Shown: positions 44,555 through 53,952, counted from the first letter of the stretch. The stretch: 64,000 nucleotides of DNA from Acetobacteraceae bacterium (GCA_947474705.1 CANJJS010000003.1:1-64000), one strand, 5' to 3'. The notes: generated by a model not told the origin, from the sequence alone. Translations and numbers: made by a program.

Positions 44555-44837
44555 ATGCCCGGCGAACGCCACGTCAAACTCTTCCGCAACGGCCGCAACC
44601 AGGCCATCCGTATCCCACGCGAATTCGAACTGCCGGGCGAGGACGCGATCGTACGCCGATGCCGAATACGGCCGCGTTCGGGCCCGCCTGGAAGCCGCGG
44701 GCACACCCATCGGGGCCAACGATCTGCTGATCGCCGCGCAGGCGCTGGCCCTGGGCTTCACGGTTGTCACCGGCAACGAACACGAATTCGCCCGTGTCGA
44801 GGGTCTTCGTGTCGAAAACTGGTTGCGCGGGACCTGA
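44555..44837 (+). pseudogene. VapBC toxin-antitoxin remnant (internal deletion and frameshift)
   Basis: ATG 44555 opens a VapB-like antitoxin N-terminus (ERHVKLFRNGRNQAIRIP, then REFELPGEDAIV), the AbrB/MazE-type DNA-binding segment with the RNGRNQAIRIP core. At about 44655 the reading shifts frame into the C-terminal third of a PIN-domain toxin: YGRVRARLEAAG, IGANDLLIAAQALALG, then TGNEHEFARVEGLRVENWL to the stop at 44837. The rest of vapB and the N-terminal two-thirds of vapC, with their catalytic aspartates, are missing. A single deletion of about 0.4-0.5 kb explains this. Confidence 0.8.
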
Positions 44838-44855
44838 CCATCGGGGCCCGCCGCC

Positions 44856-45950
44856 CTACTCCGCGGCGGCGGCGACCGGCGCCCGCGCCGCCCCCTCCCG
44901 CACCAAAGGCAGCAAATGCCGGCCGTAATCCGTGGCGTCGTCCAGCGGGTCGAAGCCGCGAATGAGGAAAGTGGTCACCCCCAAAGCGTGATAGTCGAGG
45001 AGCGAGTCCGCGACCTGCTCCGGCGTTCCAACCAGGGATGTGGTGTTCGAGCCCGCGCCGACGGCGGCCGCGACTTCCGTCCACAACCGCTTGTCGCGAA
45101 CCTTGCCGCCCGCCGCGACTTCCAGCAGCCGCTTCGAGCCGACGCTGTCGGGCCGGACGTTCGCGCGGCCGAAATCCTTGCCGCGGAGGTCGCGGATGCG
45201 TTCGATGATCCGGTCGGCACGCTGCCAGGCGGCTTCCTCCGTCGCGGCCAGGACGGGACGCATCGAAAGGCTGAATTTCATCGACGCGGGGTCGCGGCCG
45301 ATCGCGGCGCAGGCGGCGCGGACCTTGGCGATGGTTTCGCGCGCCATGTCCTGGGTTTCGCCCCAAAACGCATAGATGTCGGCGTGCTTCGCGGCGAATG
45401 CGATGGCGTAATCGGAGGAGCCGCCGAAATACACGGGAATATGCGGCTTTTGCACGGGCTTGACGCGGGCAAAGGCGTTTTCGAACTTGTAGTAGGGGCC
45501 TTCGTGATTGAACGGCGCCTCGGCCGTCCAGGTTTTACGGAGCAGCCCGACATATTCGTCGGTGCGGCGGTAGCGTTCCTCGTGATTGAGGAAATCGCCG
45601 TCGCGCCGCTGCTCCACGCCATCGCCGCCGGTGATGATGTGGATGCCGCCACGCCCGCCGGAGAAGACATCGAAGGTCGCGAACAGGCGCGCGGCATAGG
45701 TCGGCGCGATGAACCCGGGCCGGTGCGCGATCATGAAGCCCAGCGTCGTCGTGTGCTGCGCCGCGTGGGTCGCGACCAGGACGGCGTCGGCGTCGGAGGA
45801 ATTATGCGCGATCAGGACACGGTCGAACCCCGCGGCCTCGTGCGCCTGAGCGAAGCGGGCGATGTAATCGGGATCGATGACCGGACCCGTGGCGGGGTGG
45901 ATTTCGGATTTTTGCTCCGACGCGATCATGCCGATGAATTCGACGGCCAT
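44856..45950 (-). CDS. LLM-class flavin-dependent monooxygenase (SsuD/alkanesulfonate type)
   Basis: The 364-residue TIM-barrel protein has SsuD-like features: DRVLIAHNSSDADAVLVATH, GFMIAHRPGFIAPTYAAR, and SGGRGGIHIITGGD near residue 115, which binds the flavin phosphate. The later VYFGGSSDYAIAFAAKHADI is also typical. It probably oxidises a sulfonate or a related compound with FMNH2 supplied by a separate reductase, which is not in the window. No ssu transport genes adjoin it. ATG 45950 matches the family start. Confidence 0.88.
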   Translation of the reverse strand: MAVEFIGMIASEQKSEIHPATGPVIDPDYIARFAQAHEAAGFDRVLIAHNSSDADAVLVATHAAQHTTTLGFMIAHRPGFIAPTYAARLFATFDVFSGGRGGIHIITGGDGVEQRRDGDFLNHEERYRRTDEYVGLLRKTWTAEAPFNHEGPYYKFENAFARVKPVQKPHIPVYFGGSSDYAIAFAAKHADIYAFWGETQDMARETIAKVRAACAAIGRDPASMKFSLSMRPVLAATEEAAWQRADRIIERIRDLRGKDFGRANVRPDSVGSKRLLEVAAGGKVRDKRLWTEVAAAVGAGSNTTSLVGTPEQVADSLLDYHALGVTTFLIRGFDPLDDATDYGRHLLPLVREGAARAPVAAAAE

Positions 45951-46105
45951 GTGGGGTCTCCTGCCTGATGGCGCCGACCATATGGCGAAGCCTCGGCCGG
46001 GTCCACCTGGAGAAAATCGCGGAGACGGGGCTGGCGTCCGGGCGTTCGGCCGCCAGCCGTTCGCTGCCTTGGCGCCTGGACGCCAAGGCAGCGCGATCGT
46101 TCCGG

Positions 46106-46879
46106 TCAGGCGCCGCGCGCCGCGCCGAATTCCCGGGTCGCGGCGTCGCGCATCAGGCCGATATCCGTGCTGACGCACAGACACCGGAACCCGCGTTCCA
46201 GCGCCGCTTTCGCATGCGCGCCGCTGCCGGCGAGCCAGCCGAAGGGTTTGCCCGCCGCTTTCGCCGCCGCCAGCAGCTTCGCCTCGGCCGCGGCGTAGCG
46301 GGGATCGTCGTAACGTCCGGAAAAGCCAAGGCTGTCGGTGAGATCCGAATGGCCGAGCCAGCCAAGATCGAGGCCGGGTACGGCCATGATTTCCTCGGCG
46401 TTGGCGAGGCCCGCCGCGGTTTCGATCAGCGCGATCGTGAGGATGGCGTCATTGGCCGCCGCGGTCGCCTCCGCCACCGGGGCGGGCCGCCGGTAATCGT
46501 CGTGCGCCATGCCGAAGGCGAGGCCGCGGGTGCCGAGCGGGCGGTAGCGGCAATATTCCACCATTTCGCGCGCCTGATCCGCCGTTTCCAGCATCGGCAC
46601 CATGATGCCCAACGCACCCGCGTCGAGCACCGGAGAGATCAAATGCCGGGCAAGGCCGGGCACGCGCACGAAGGGCGGCAGACCGGCGAGACGGGCATAG
46701 GCGATCGCCGCCTTCAGCGTGTCCATCCCCATCCCGGAATGTTCCGTGTCGAGGATGACGAACTCCGCCCCGCCCGCCTTCAACACACGCGCCAGGCCGG
46801 GCGTGAAAAATTCGAAGGCCATGGTGCCGAGGGCGGTGCCGCCGGCGAGGAGTTTGGCGCGAACCGGATTTTCGATCAT
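46106..46879 (-). CDS. HpcH/HpaI aldolase (citrate lyase beta-like) family protein
   Basis: The 257-residue TIM-barrel protein has the class II pyruvate-aldolase features: FVILDTEHSGMGMDTLKAAI near residue 40, the catalytic arginine in FVRVPG, GALGIMVPMLETADQA, and the metal-binding glutamate in TIALIETAAGLANAEEI with GLDLGWLGHSDLTDSLG. It would cleave a 4-hydroxy-2-oxo acid to pyruvate and an aldehyde; the physiological substrate is unknown. It is divergent from the phosphodiesterase gene. Confidence 0.9.
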   Translation of the reverse strand: MIENPVRAKLLAGGTALGTMAFEFFTPGLARVLKAGGAEFVILDTEHSGMGMDTLKAAIAYARLAGLPPFVRVPGLARHLISPVLDAGALGIMVPMLETADQAREMVEYCRYRPLGTRGLAFGMAHDDYRRPAPVAEATAAANDAILTIALIETAAGLANAEEIMAVPGLDLGWLGHSDLTDSLGFSGRYDDPRYAAAEAKLLAAAKAAGKPFGWLAGSGAHAKAALERGFRCLCVSTDIGLMRDAATREFGAARGA

Positions 46880-46995
46880 GGGATGTTCCTGACGATTTGG
46901 CGGTATTGAGGCGGCGGCGCGGCGGAATGGCAAGAGGCTGTCTGGACGCCGCGCCGGTTCTCTCGCATGAACAGGCGGAGGCGGAGGACAACAGC

Positions 46996-47865
46996 ATGGC
47001 CACGACACGCATCGTTCATGTCAGCGACACGCATTTGTCGCCGACGCACCAGTATTTCGCGATGAACTGGGACGCGTTCCGGGCGGAGATGGCGGCGAAC
47101 CCGCCGGATCTTCTGGTGCACGGCGGCGACCTCGCCTTCAACGCGCCGGAGGCCGAGGGCGATCTGGCCTATGCGGCGGAGGCGGTGCGCGCTTTGGGTC
47201 TGGACTGGCTGGCGATCCCGGGAAATCACGACATTGGCGAAGCACCGGCGTTTTCGCGACTGGATCAGCCGGTGACGCCGGAGACCATGGCGATGTGGCG
47301 CCGCCTGGTCGGGCCGCAATGGTGGTCTCGCGATGTGGGAGAGTGGCGGTTGATCGGGCTCGACACGTCGCTGATGGCCAGCGGCCTGGCGGAGGAAGCG
47401 GAACAGACAGCGTTTTTCAATGAGGCGCTGGCTTCGCGCGGGGAGCGGCCAGCGATGGTCTTCACGCACATGCCGCCGATTGACGAAAACGCGGACGATC
47501 CGAAAAAGACCACGTCGGTGATTCCGTTTCCGGCGCGCGGGAAGTTCCTGGACGCCTGCGCGGAAGGCGGCGTGAAAATCGTCGCCTGCGGGCATCTGCA
47601 TGTTTACCGTCACCATGTTCACCGCGGCATGGATATCGTCTGGGCGCCGCCGACGGCGATGGTTGACATGAAGAAATGGTTCGCCCGGTTCGGGCGGCTG
47701 CCTCGTCCGGGCTATGTCGAATGGACGCTGGACGGACGCTCCGCCACCCACCGGCTGGTGGAGGCGGAGCGGATGTTCATGATCGACATGACCGGCTGGA
47801 CGGCGGGGAATAACCTCACGACGACCACGTTGCCGCCCTGGCCCGGACCCTCCGCGGGCGCGTGA
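46996..47865 (+). CDS. Calcineurin-like metallophosphoesterase
   Basis: The 289-residue protein has all five metallophosphoesterase blocks: IVHVSDTHLS, LLVHGGDLAF, IPGNHDIG, VFTHMPP and ACGHLHVYRHH, which bind two metals. The layout is close to class III cyclic-nucleotide phosphodiesterases (CpdA-like), but the substrate could equally be another phosphodiester. ATG 46996 follows GGAGGA at 46983-46988. It converges on the VOC gene with 18 bases between them. Confidence 0.88.
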   Translation: MATTRIVHVSDTHLSPTHQYFAMNWDAFRAEMAANPPDLLVHGGDLAFNAPEAEGDLAYAAEAVRALGLDWLAIPGNHDIGEAPAFSRLDQPVTPETMAMWRRLVGPQWWSRDVGEWRLIGLDTSLMASGLAEEAEQTAFFNEALASRGERPAMVFTHMPPIDENADDPKKTTSVIPFPARGKFLDACAEGGVKIVACGHLHVYRHHVHRGMDIVWAPPTAMVDMKKWFARFGRLPRPGYVEWTLDGRSATHRLVEAERMFMIDMTGWTAGNNLTTTTLPPWPGPSAGA

Positions 47866-47883
47866 CGGCGCCTGGGCGCCGCC

Positions 47884-48369
47884 TTACTGTTGCCGCTGCC
47901 GCGCCGCGGGGGTCGGCGCCGCCTTCATCGCCGCGGCGAATTTCTGGGGATGCGCGAAAGCGAGATATTCGGCGGCGTAATCGGGCGGCAGAATTTCCAC
48001 CATCGTTTCGTTTTCGACCCAGACCTCGATCACATGGAACGGGCCGCGGTTGCAGTCGTGGCATTCCCACCCGGCGCGCGCGGCGATCTCTTTCACCGCC
48101 GTCCCATCGGTCCCGACGCTGAGCGCGAAATGCGTGGCGCCGTAACCGCGCGCCTCCCTCTTCACGAAACTCCCGCCGACCGCACCGCCCGGCTGTAGCT
48201 CGGTACCCGCCGGGTAAACCTCGACGCCCGAGCCGTGGTCGTCGAGCTGCAACGCGAAATAGCTGCCGGGGTTGGGCGGAAACGGCACGGCGGTGCCGCC
48301 CATCAACTCAGCCAGCACGCCGGCGGCCTTCGCCGGGTCCTTCGCGGCGATCGAGAGGTGGTGGATCAT
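47884..48369 (-). CDS. VOC-family (glyoxalase/dioxygenase superfamily) protein
   Basis: The 161-residue protein has two beta-alpha-beta-beta-beta modules of the vicinal oxygen chelate fold. Candidate metal ligands are the His in MIHHLSIAAKD, the His in YGATHFALSV, and the Glu in NETMVEILPPD. The spacing fits a small glyoxalase-like enzyme whose substrate is unknown. Four bases of GGAA precede the ATG. It lies upstream of a phosphodiesterase and next to an isochorismatase-like gene on the same strand. Confidence 0.82.
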   Translation of the reverse strand: MIHHLSIAAKDPAKAAGVLAELMGGTAVPFPPNPGSYFALQLDDHGSGVEVYPAGTELQPGGAVGGSFVKREARGYGATHFALSVGTDGTAVKEIAARAGWECHDCNRGPFHVIEVWVENETMVEILPPDYAAEYLAFAHPQKFAAAMKAAPTPAARQRQQ

Positions 48370-48415
48370 GTCTGGGTTCCTTTCGTCATCGAATGTTTCG
48401 GATGGAACGCCGGTG

Positions 48416-49024
48416 TCACCCGCGCAACATCGCCAGCGCCTGGTCCAGGGTGCGGACCCGCGAATACATCTTCATCGCCTTGTCCAGGCTGTAGGCATGC
48501 GCGGCGGCATCGCCGCTCCAGCAGCATTCGCGCACGACAACGGTGTCGAGGTCCATGTTGAAGGCTTCTCGCACGCTGGTTTCCACGCCGCGATTGGTGG
48601 CGCCACCGCCAATCAGAATGGTGTCCCGCCGCAACATGCGGAGCAGTTCGCCAATGCCCGTCCCATAAAACGCGCTCGGCCGCCGTTTCAAATAAACATA
48701 GTCCTGGGCCTTGGGCGCGATCGCGTCCGGAAAACCCGCGCCTTCCGTGCCCTCGACACCATTGGTGAGGGAGGGAACGCCGGTCTCCGTCGATAGATCG
48801 GTGGGGAGAAGGACCACATCGGCGCCGTCGGCGCGGCTGACGGGCGTGGTGTAGATGACGGGGATGCCGGCGGCGCGAGCGGCGGCGATGAGCGTGGCCC
48901 ATGCGTCGAGGACCGGACGCATGGCCGCGGCACGCGCGGGGTCGGCGGGCGTGAGGGCGCGGCGGCAAACGTCGTAAGCGATCACCGCGGCGCGGGCGGG
49001 GTCGATGCGGTCTGGGGCGGACAT
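48416..49024 (-). CDS. Isochorismatase-like hydrolase lacking the nucleophile cysteine
   Basis: The 202-residue protein has the Rossmann-like cysteine-hydrolase fold with Asp18 (IAYDVCRRA) and Lys113 (YLKRRPSAFYGT) of the catalytic triad. The nucleophile position in GGGATNRGVETSVREA is Gly146 rather than cysteine. True isochorismatases also lack this cysteine and work with Asp/Lys alone, so an isochorismatase-like hydrolysis remains possible. N-carbamoyl hydrolysis is unlikely. ATG 49024 follows GGAG. Confidence 0.83.
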   Translation of the reverse strand: MSAPDRIDPARAAVIAYDVCRRALTPADPARAAAMRPVLDAWATLIAAARAAGIPVIYTTPVSRADGADVVLLPTDLSTETGVPSLTNGVEGTEGAGFPDAIAPKAQDYVYLKRRPSAFYGTGIGELLRMLRRDTILIGGGATNRGVETSVREAFNMDLDTVVVRECCWSGDAAAHAYSLDKAMKMYSRVRTLDQALAMLRG

Positions 49025-49384
49025 TCCGGCGGCTCCTTCAGTCTGTTTTGGAGGGAACGGTAGTTGCTTCGCGGGGGAAAGCAATCCGGCGCGCGTGGCG
49101 AAACCGTGGCATGCGCGGAGGACGGCGGTTATGGTGCCGTCGCGACGCGATGAACTCCGCGAGAGGGCCGGAGACGTGGCGGGCGCCAAGGGCCAGGAGC
49201 CGCGTAAAAGAGTGGCGTATCGAATGTCCGGCGGCCCCGGTCCTGGCGTTTCTCTGTTCAGGCGGCCAAGGACGCCGAAACTCGCGTCCATCGTTGCAAA
49301 TCGCCATGAATCCAGATAGGCTACGATAAAGCAAATCGGCCTGCCTGATTATTTCAATTACTTTGCTTCTCGAGGGATCGGACC
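49025..49384. other. 360-base gene-free region
   Basis: I see no convincing gene on either strand. The last 70 bases before the exported-protein gene are AT-richer than the surroundings and probably hold its promoter; a GAGGGA ribosome site lies at 49371-49376. A 7-bp dyad (AAGCAAA/TTTGCTT) brackets this AT-rich part. No terminator-like hairpin was found. Confidence 0.5.
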
Positions 49385-50062
49385 ATGCGGCGTTCCATAT
49401 CCACAAACGTCGAAACCCCGGGCCCCGTCCGGGGAATGCTCTCTTCACCGGCATGCGCCTTGGCGGTGGCCACGAGTTTGCTTTTCCACCCCCCCGCCGC
49501 CCGCGCGGGCATACTCGCGGAATATACAGGGGGCACCGACAGGTCGTGCTTCTGCTTCGCCGGGCAGTCGGCAACCACTCCGGCCGGTGGCTTTTTCGAC
49601 AACATCGTATTCAATTACTTCGATTTCACGACAAACACCGCCATCGCGCCAGGAACGCTCTATGTTTTCGCGACTGAATACACAGGCCTGCCAAGTGCTT
49701 TGAGCGGAGCGGCCTTCCTGGCGAAATCGATCGCGTCGGCGGGAGGTTATTATATTTTCGACCCGGCACTGACGCTGGCCGGATCGACCGAGTATTATTT
49801 TTATAACGATCAGGGCGCGCGGCTGAGATTGAACGGATTTAACCCATACACAGACGGTACCGGATATTCCTGGCTGGTCTCGCCGAGAGACATTCCATTC
49901 ACGAAGAACATCAACGTGGATTACAACTTCCAACTCTCCGGCCTGACGGTCCCGGTCCCGGCACCCGCCCCATTGGGCGTGCTGGCTCTCCCCTTATCTC
50001 TTTTGTTGAGGCGCCACCGGGCGGGAAAACGCCGCTCGATCGCCAGCGGGTCCAATTCCTGA
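49385..50062 (+). CDS. Exported protein with PEP-CTERM-like sorting signal
   Basis: The 225-residue protein has an N-terminal signal region ending about HPPAARAG and a Tyr/Asn/Gly-rich mature part of likely beta structure (YYIFDPALTLAGSTEYYFYN). The C-terminus reads VPVPAPAPLG, then a hydrophobic helix, then RRHRAGKRR: the proline motif, membrane segment and basic tail of PEP-CTERM proteins. In known systems such proteins are cleaved by an exosortase and kept on the surface or released. The base composition is a little lower in GC than its neighbours. The family is otherwise unrecognised. Confidence 0.72.
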   Translation: MRRSISTNVETPGPVRGMLSSPACALAVATSLLFHPPAARAGILAEYTGGTDRSCFCFAGQSATTPAGGFFDNIVFNYFDFTTNTAIAPGTLYVFATEYTGLPSALSGAAFLAKSIASAGGYYIFDPALTLAGSTEYYFYNDQGARLRLNGFNPYTDGTGYSWLVSPRDIPFTKNINVDYNFQLSGLTVPVPAPAPLGVLALPLSLLLRRHRAGKRRSIASGSNS

Positions 50063-50146
50063 AAGCCCGCGAGACGAGCCCCCCCGCCTTGCCAACCCTC
50101 CGGACCTCCCCTTCACTACCGCCTCCCCCGTTCCCGTCGAGGTCCG

Positions 50147-52237
50147 ATGTCCGCCGCCCGCCAAACCACCCGCCTCGCCGTCGATATCGGCGGCACGTTC
50201 ACCGACCTCGCGCTGGAACATCCGGGCGGGCGGACAACGACGAAAGTTCTCACGACACCGGCCGCGCCGGAGCAGGGGGTCATGACCGGGGTCCGCGCCA
50301 TTCTCGCGTCGTCCGGAGTCGCGGCGGGGGACATCGACCTCATCGTCCACGGCACCACCCTGGCCACCAACGCGGTGATCGAGCGCAAGGGCGCCCGCAC
50401 CGCGCTGATCACCACCGAGGGTTTTCGCGATGTCATCGCGATGGGCAACGAAAGCCGTTACGACCAGTGCGACCTGAACATCGTGCTCCCCGAACCGTTG
50501 GTACCCCGCCATTTGCGCCTGCCGGTGGCGGAGCGACTCGACAACACCGGCGCGGTGCTGAAGCCGCTCGACGAGGACGGGGTCCGCGCCCTGGTTCCGC
50601 GGCTGAAAGCGGAAGGCGTGGAAAGCCTCGCCATCGGTTTCCTGCATGCCTTCGTGAACCCGGCCCATGAACAACGGGCCGCGGCGATCCTGAAAGACGC
50701 CCTGCCGGACATCCAGATTTCCCTGTCGTCCGAGGTCTCGCCGGAAATGCGCGAATGGGAACGGTTCTCCACGACCGTCGCCAACGCCTACGTCCAGCCG
50801 ATGATGGCCCGCTATCTCCGCCAGTTGGAAACGGATTTTCGAAACGCGGGCTTTCGGGCGCCCTTGTTCCTGATGATGTCCGGCGGCGGCCTGACGACCG
50901 TCGAGACCGCGTGCCGCTTTCCCATCCGCCTGGTGGAAAGCGGGCCGGCCGGGGGCGCGATCTTCTCCGCCCATATTTCCCGGGAATGCGGGTTGGCGCA
51001 CGTGCTGTCCTTCGACATGGGCGGCACCACCGCGAAGATCTGTTTGATCGACGATTACCGGCCGCAGACATCGCGGACGTTCGAGGTCGCGCGTGTCGGC
51101 CGTTTCCGCAAAGGCTCCGGCCTGCCGCTGCGCATCCCCGTGATCGAGATGGTGGAAATCGGCGCCGGTGGCGGCTCCATCGCCCATGTCGACTCGATGT
51201 CGCGGATCGAGGTTGGGCCGGAAAGCGCCGGTGCCGATCCGGGGCCCGCCTGTTACGGCCGCGGCGGCACGAAGCCCGCGGTGACAGACGCGAATTTGAC
51301 ACTCGGACGATACGATCCCGCGACCTTCGCGGGCGGCTCCATGCCATTGTACGCCCAGGCGGCAAGGGATGCATTGGCGGGGGCGATCGGGGCGCCACTG
51401 GGACTCACGCCGGACATCGCCGCCGTCGGCGTGGTGGAAATCGTCGACGAGAACATGGCCAATGCCGCCCGCGTCCATGCGATCGAATCGGGAAAGACCT
51501 ACGAAGGCCGGACCATGATCGCCTTTGGCGGCGGCGGGCCAGTGCACGCCTGCCGCATCGCCGAAAAAGTCGGAATTCATCGGATTTTGGTGCCCTCCGG
51601 CGCCGGTGTCGGCAGTGCCATCGGCTTTTTGCGGGCGCCGGTGGGGTACGAGGTCGTGCGCAGCCTGTATCAACGGCTCTCCATCTTCGACACCGGCGCG
51701 GTGAACACGCTGCTTTCGTCGATGCGGGAGGAAGCCGCGGCGGTGGTCGAACCCGGACGGCTCGGCGCGGACCTGTCGGAAACCCGCATCGCCTTCATGC
51801 GCTATGTCGGGCAGGGTCACGAAATTCCGGTGCCATTGCCCGCGCGGACGCTCTCGGCGGACGATGTTTTCGACATTCGCGCCGCTTACGATCGCGAATA
51901 CGCCAAATTCTTCGACCGCGCCGTGCCCGGTTCGGACATAGAAGTGCTGAGTTACGCCGTCGTGCTGACGACTCCGGCGCAGGAGATCGCGGCGGCGGGA
52001 ACGATGGCGGCGTCCACCACGGCCGCGCCGGTGGGCCAACGGATCGTGCGCGATACCGCGACCGGCGAGACCGCCGCCTGGGCCATCCACGACCGCGCCG
52101 CCATGGCGCCGGGCACGCGCGTCGCGGGTCCCGCGATTATCGCCGAGGACGAAACCTCCACGCTGGTCGGACCGGGCTGGCAGGCAATCGTGAACAGTCT
52201 CGGATATCTGGAACTTTCGAAAGGAGCGGCGGCATGA
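50147..52237 (+). CDS. hyuA: Hydantoinase/oxoprolinase family protein, subunit A
   Basis: The 696-residue protein is the ATP-binding subunit, with two actin-like phosphate loops: VDIGGTFTDLALEHPGG at the N-terminus and FDMGGTTAKICLIDDY near residue 290. A LIVHGTTLATNAVIERKGAR segment lies between them. Such enzymes open N-methylhydantoin, hydantoin or 5-oxoproline rings, or carboxylate acetophenone or acetone. It overlaps subunit B by four bases. Confidence 0.92.
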   Translation: MSAARQTTRLAVDIGGTFTDLALEHPGGRTTTKVLTTPAAPEQGVMTGVRAILASSGVAAGDIDLIVHGTTLATNAVIERKGARTALITTEGFRDVIAMGNESRYDQCDLNIVLPEPLVPRHLRLPVAERLDNTGAVLKPLDEDGVRALVPRLKAEGVESLAIGFLHAFVNPAHEQRAAAILKDALPDIQISLSSEVSPEMREWERFSTTVANAYVQPMMARYLRQLETDFRNAGFRAPLFLMMSGGGLTTVETACRFPIRLVESGPAGGAIFSAHISRECGLAHVLSFDMGGTTAKICLIDDYRPQTSRTFEVARVGRFRKGSGLPLRIPVIEMVEIGAGGGSIAHVDSMSRIEVGPESAGADPGPACYGRGGTKPAVTDANLTLGRYDPATFAGGSMPLYAQAARDALAGAIGAPLGLTPDIAAVGVVEIVDENMANAARVHAIESGKTYEGRTMIAFGGGGPVHACRIAEKVGIHRILVPSGAGVGSAIGFLRAPVGYEVVRSLYQRLSIFDTGAVNTLLSSMREEAAAVVEPGRLGADLSETRIAFMRYVGQGHEIPVPLPARTLSADDVFDIRAAYDREYAKFFDRAVPGSDIEVLSYAVVLTTPAQEIAAAGTMAASTTAAPVGQRIVRDTATGETAAWAIHDRAAMAPGTRVAGPAIIAEDETSTLVGPGWQAIVNSLGYLELSKGAAA

Positions 52238-53952
52238 ACGCGCTGACCCAGATCCATCGTCAGGTCATGTGGAACCGGCTGATCGCGGTGGTCGAGGAAC
52301 AGGCGCGGATCATGATCCGCACCGCCTTCTCCACCACGGTGCGCGAAGCGGGCGATCTGTCGGCGGGGATTTTCGACCTCCAGGGACGGATGATGGCGCA
52401 GGCGGTGACGGGGACGCCGGGTCACGTGAACTCGATGGCGGAGAGCGTCGGCCATTTCCTGGCGAAGTTTCCGGCGGCCTCCATGAAACAGGGCGACCAC
52501 TACATCACCAACGATCCCTGGTTGGGCACCGGCCATCTGCACGATCTCACGGTCGTCAGTCCCGCCTTTTATAAGGGTGAGGTCGTCGGCCTCTTCGCCA
52601 ACACGGCCCATGTCATCGACATCGGCGGACTGGGCATGGGACCGGAGGGGCGGTCCGTGTTCGAGGAAGGCATGTACATCCCGATCGTGAAATGCTTCGA
52701 CCAGGGTGTCCCCAACGAAACCTTCTTCGACTTCATGCGCGCGGGCTCCCGCCTGCCGGTCGAACTGGAAGGCGATATTTATTCGCTCTGCGCCTGCAAC
52801 GACGCGGGTGCGCGCCGCCTCGTGGAAATGATGGACGAATTCGGGATGGACGGACTCGATCCGCTGGCGGACTTCATCTTCGAGAATTCCCGGCGGGCGA
52901 CACTGGCCGAGATCGCGAAGCTGCCGCGCGGCGAATTCAGCGGGGAAATCTGGTCGGACGGGTACGAGGAGCCGGTGCGGTTGTCGGCGCGAATGACGAT
53001 CGGCGCCGACGCGATCGACGTCGATTTCGCGGGGACCTCGGGCCTGTCGTCGCGCGGGATCAACGTGCCGGCGGCTTATTGCCGGGCCTACGCCTGTTTC
53101 GGGCTGAAATGCGTCGTGGCGCCGGAGATCCCGAACAACTGGGCTTCGCTGGCGCCTTTCCGGATGGACATCCCGGACGGGTGCATTCTCAACGCGCCGC
53201 GGCCTTACCCGGTGTCCGTGCGGCATGTGATCGGCCATCTGCTGCCCGATCTGATGATGGGGTGTTTGCACCAGGCGATTCCGGACCGGGTGACGGCAGA
53301 GGGGGCCTCGTCGCTGTGGAACCCGCCTTTGCGCGGCGGGTCTTCGGTGTCCGGCCAAGCGCGCGGCAACAGGCCGGTGATCGGGGATTTCGAGATCATC
53401 ACGTTCAATTCCGGCGGCACCGGGGCGCGGCCCGGCGGCGACGGGTTGAACGCGACGGCGTTTCCCTCGGGCGTGCGGACGATGCCGGTGGAAGCCACGG
53501 AAAACGTCGCGCCCATCGTGATCTGGCGAAAGGAGCTAAAACCCGACTCGGGCGGGGCGGGGCGGACGCGGGGCGGCACCGGACAGATCATGGAGATCGC
53601 CACCAAGGGCGACCTGGAATTTTCCGTGAATGCCAGCTTCGACCGGATCGCGCACGCGCCGCGGGGACGCGAGGGCGGCCTGGACGGCGCCGCGGGGGTG
53701 GTGACCCAGAAGTCCGGCAAGGTGCTGCGGACCAAGGGATACCAGGTCATCCCCGACGGCGACCGGCTGATCCTGGAACTGCCGGGCGGCGCCGGCATGG
53801 GCGATCCGGCGACTCGCGATCCGGACCTGGTGGCGCGGGATGTCCGGGACGGGCTGGTCTCGGCCGGTGTGGCGCGCGAGGTCTACCGTGTCGCGGTGGG
53901 CCCGGACGGGGCGGTCGATCGTGCCGGGACCGAGGACTCGCGGCGGCGTTGA
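52234..53952 (+). CDS. hyuB: Hydantoinase/oxoprolinase family protein, subunit B
   Basis: The 572-residue protein is the second subunit, with VMWNRLIAVVEEQARIMIRT at the N-terminus, DHYITNDPWLGTGHLHDL near residue 90 (a metal-ligand region), and GGAGRTRGGTGQIMEI near 440. The residues GGAGMGDPATRD at the end match the family. It works with HyuA; the substrate cannot be read from sequence. The ATG overlaps the hyuA stop and follows GGAG at 52222-52225. Confidence 0.92.
   Translation: MNALTQIHRQVMWNRLIAVVEEQARIMIRTAFSTTVREAGDLSAGIFDLQGRMMAQAVTGTPGHVNSMAESVGHFLAKFPAASMKQGDHYITNDPWLGTGHLHDLTVVSPAFYKGEVVGLFANTAHVIDIGGLGMGPEGRSVFEEGMYIPIVKCFDQGVPNETFFDFMRAGSRLPVELEGDIYSLCACNDAGARRLVEMMDEFGMDGLDPLADFIFENSRRATLAEIAKLPRGEFSGEIWSDGYEEPVRLSARMTIGADAIDVDFAGTSGLSSRGINVPAAYCRAYACFGLKCVVAPEIPNNWASLAPFRMDIPDGCILNAPRPYPVSVRHVIGHLLPDLMMGCLHQAIPDRVTAEGASSLWNPPLRGGSSVSGQARGNRPVIGDFEIITFNSGGTGARPGGDGLNATAFPSGVRTMPVEATENVAPIVIWRKELKPDSGGAGRTRGGTGQIMEIATKGDLEFSVNASFDRIAHAPRGREGGLDGAAGVVTQKSGKVLRTKGYQVIPDGDRLILELPGGAGMGDPATRDPDLVARDVRDGLVSAGVAREVYRVAVGPDGAVDRAGTEDSRRR

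Noticed and set aside
44406-44555. Possible short gene upstream of the vapBC remnant
   Set aside because: The frame has no start with a ribosome site and no recognisable sequence; it only joins the PIN fragment by reading through the antitoxin in the wrong frame.
49994-52090. Minus-strand frame of about 700 codons opposite hyuA
   Set aside because: This is antisense to hyuA, which has both ATP-binding loops; the reverse product shows no motif.
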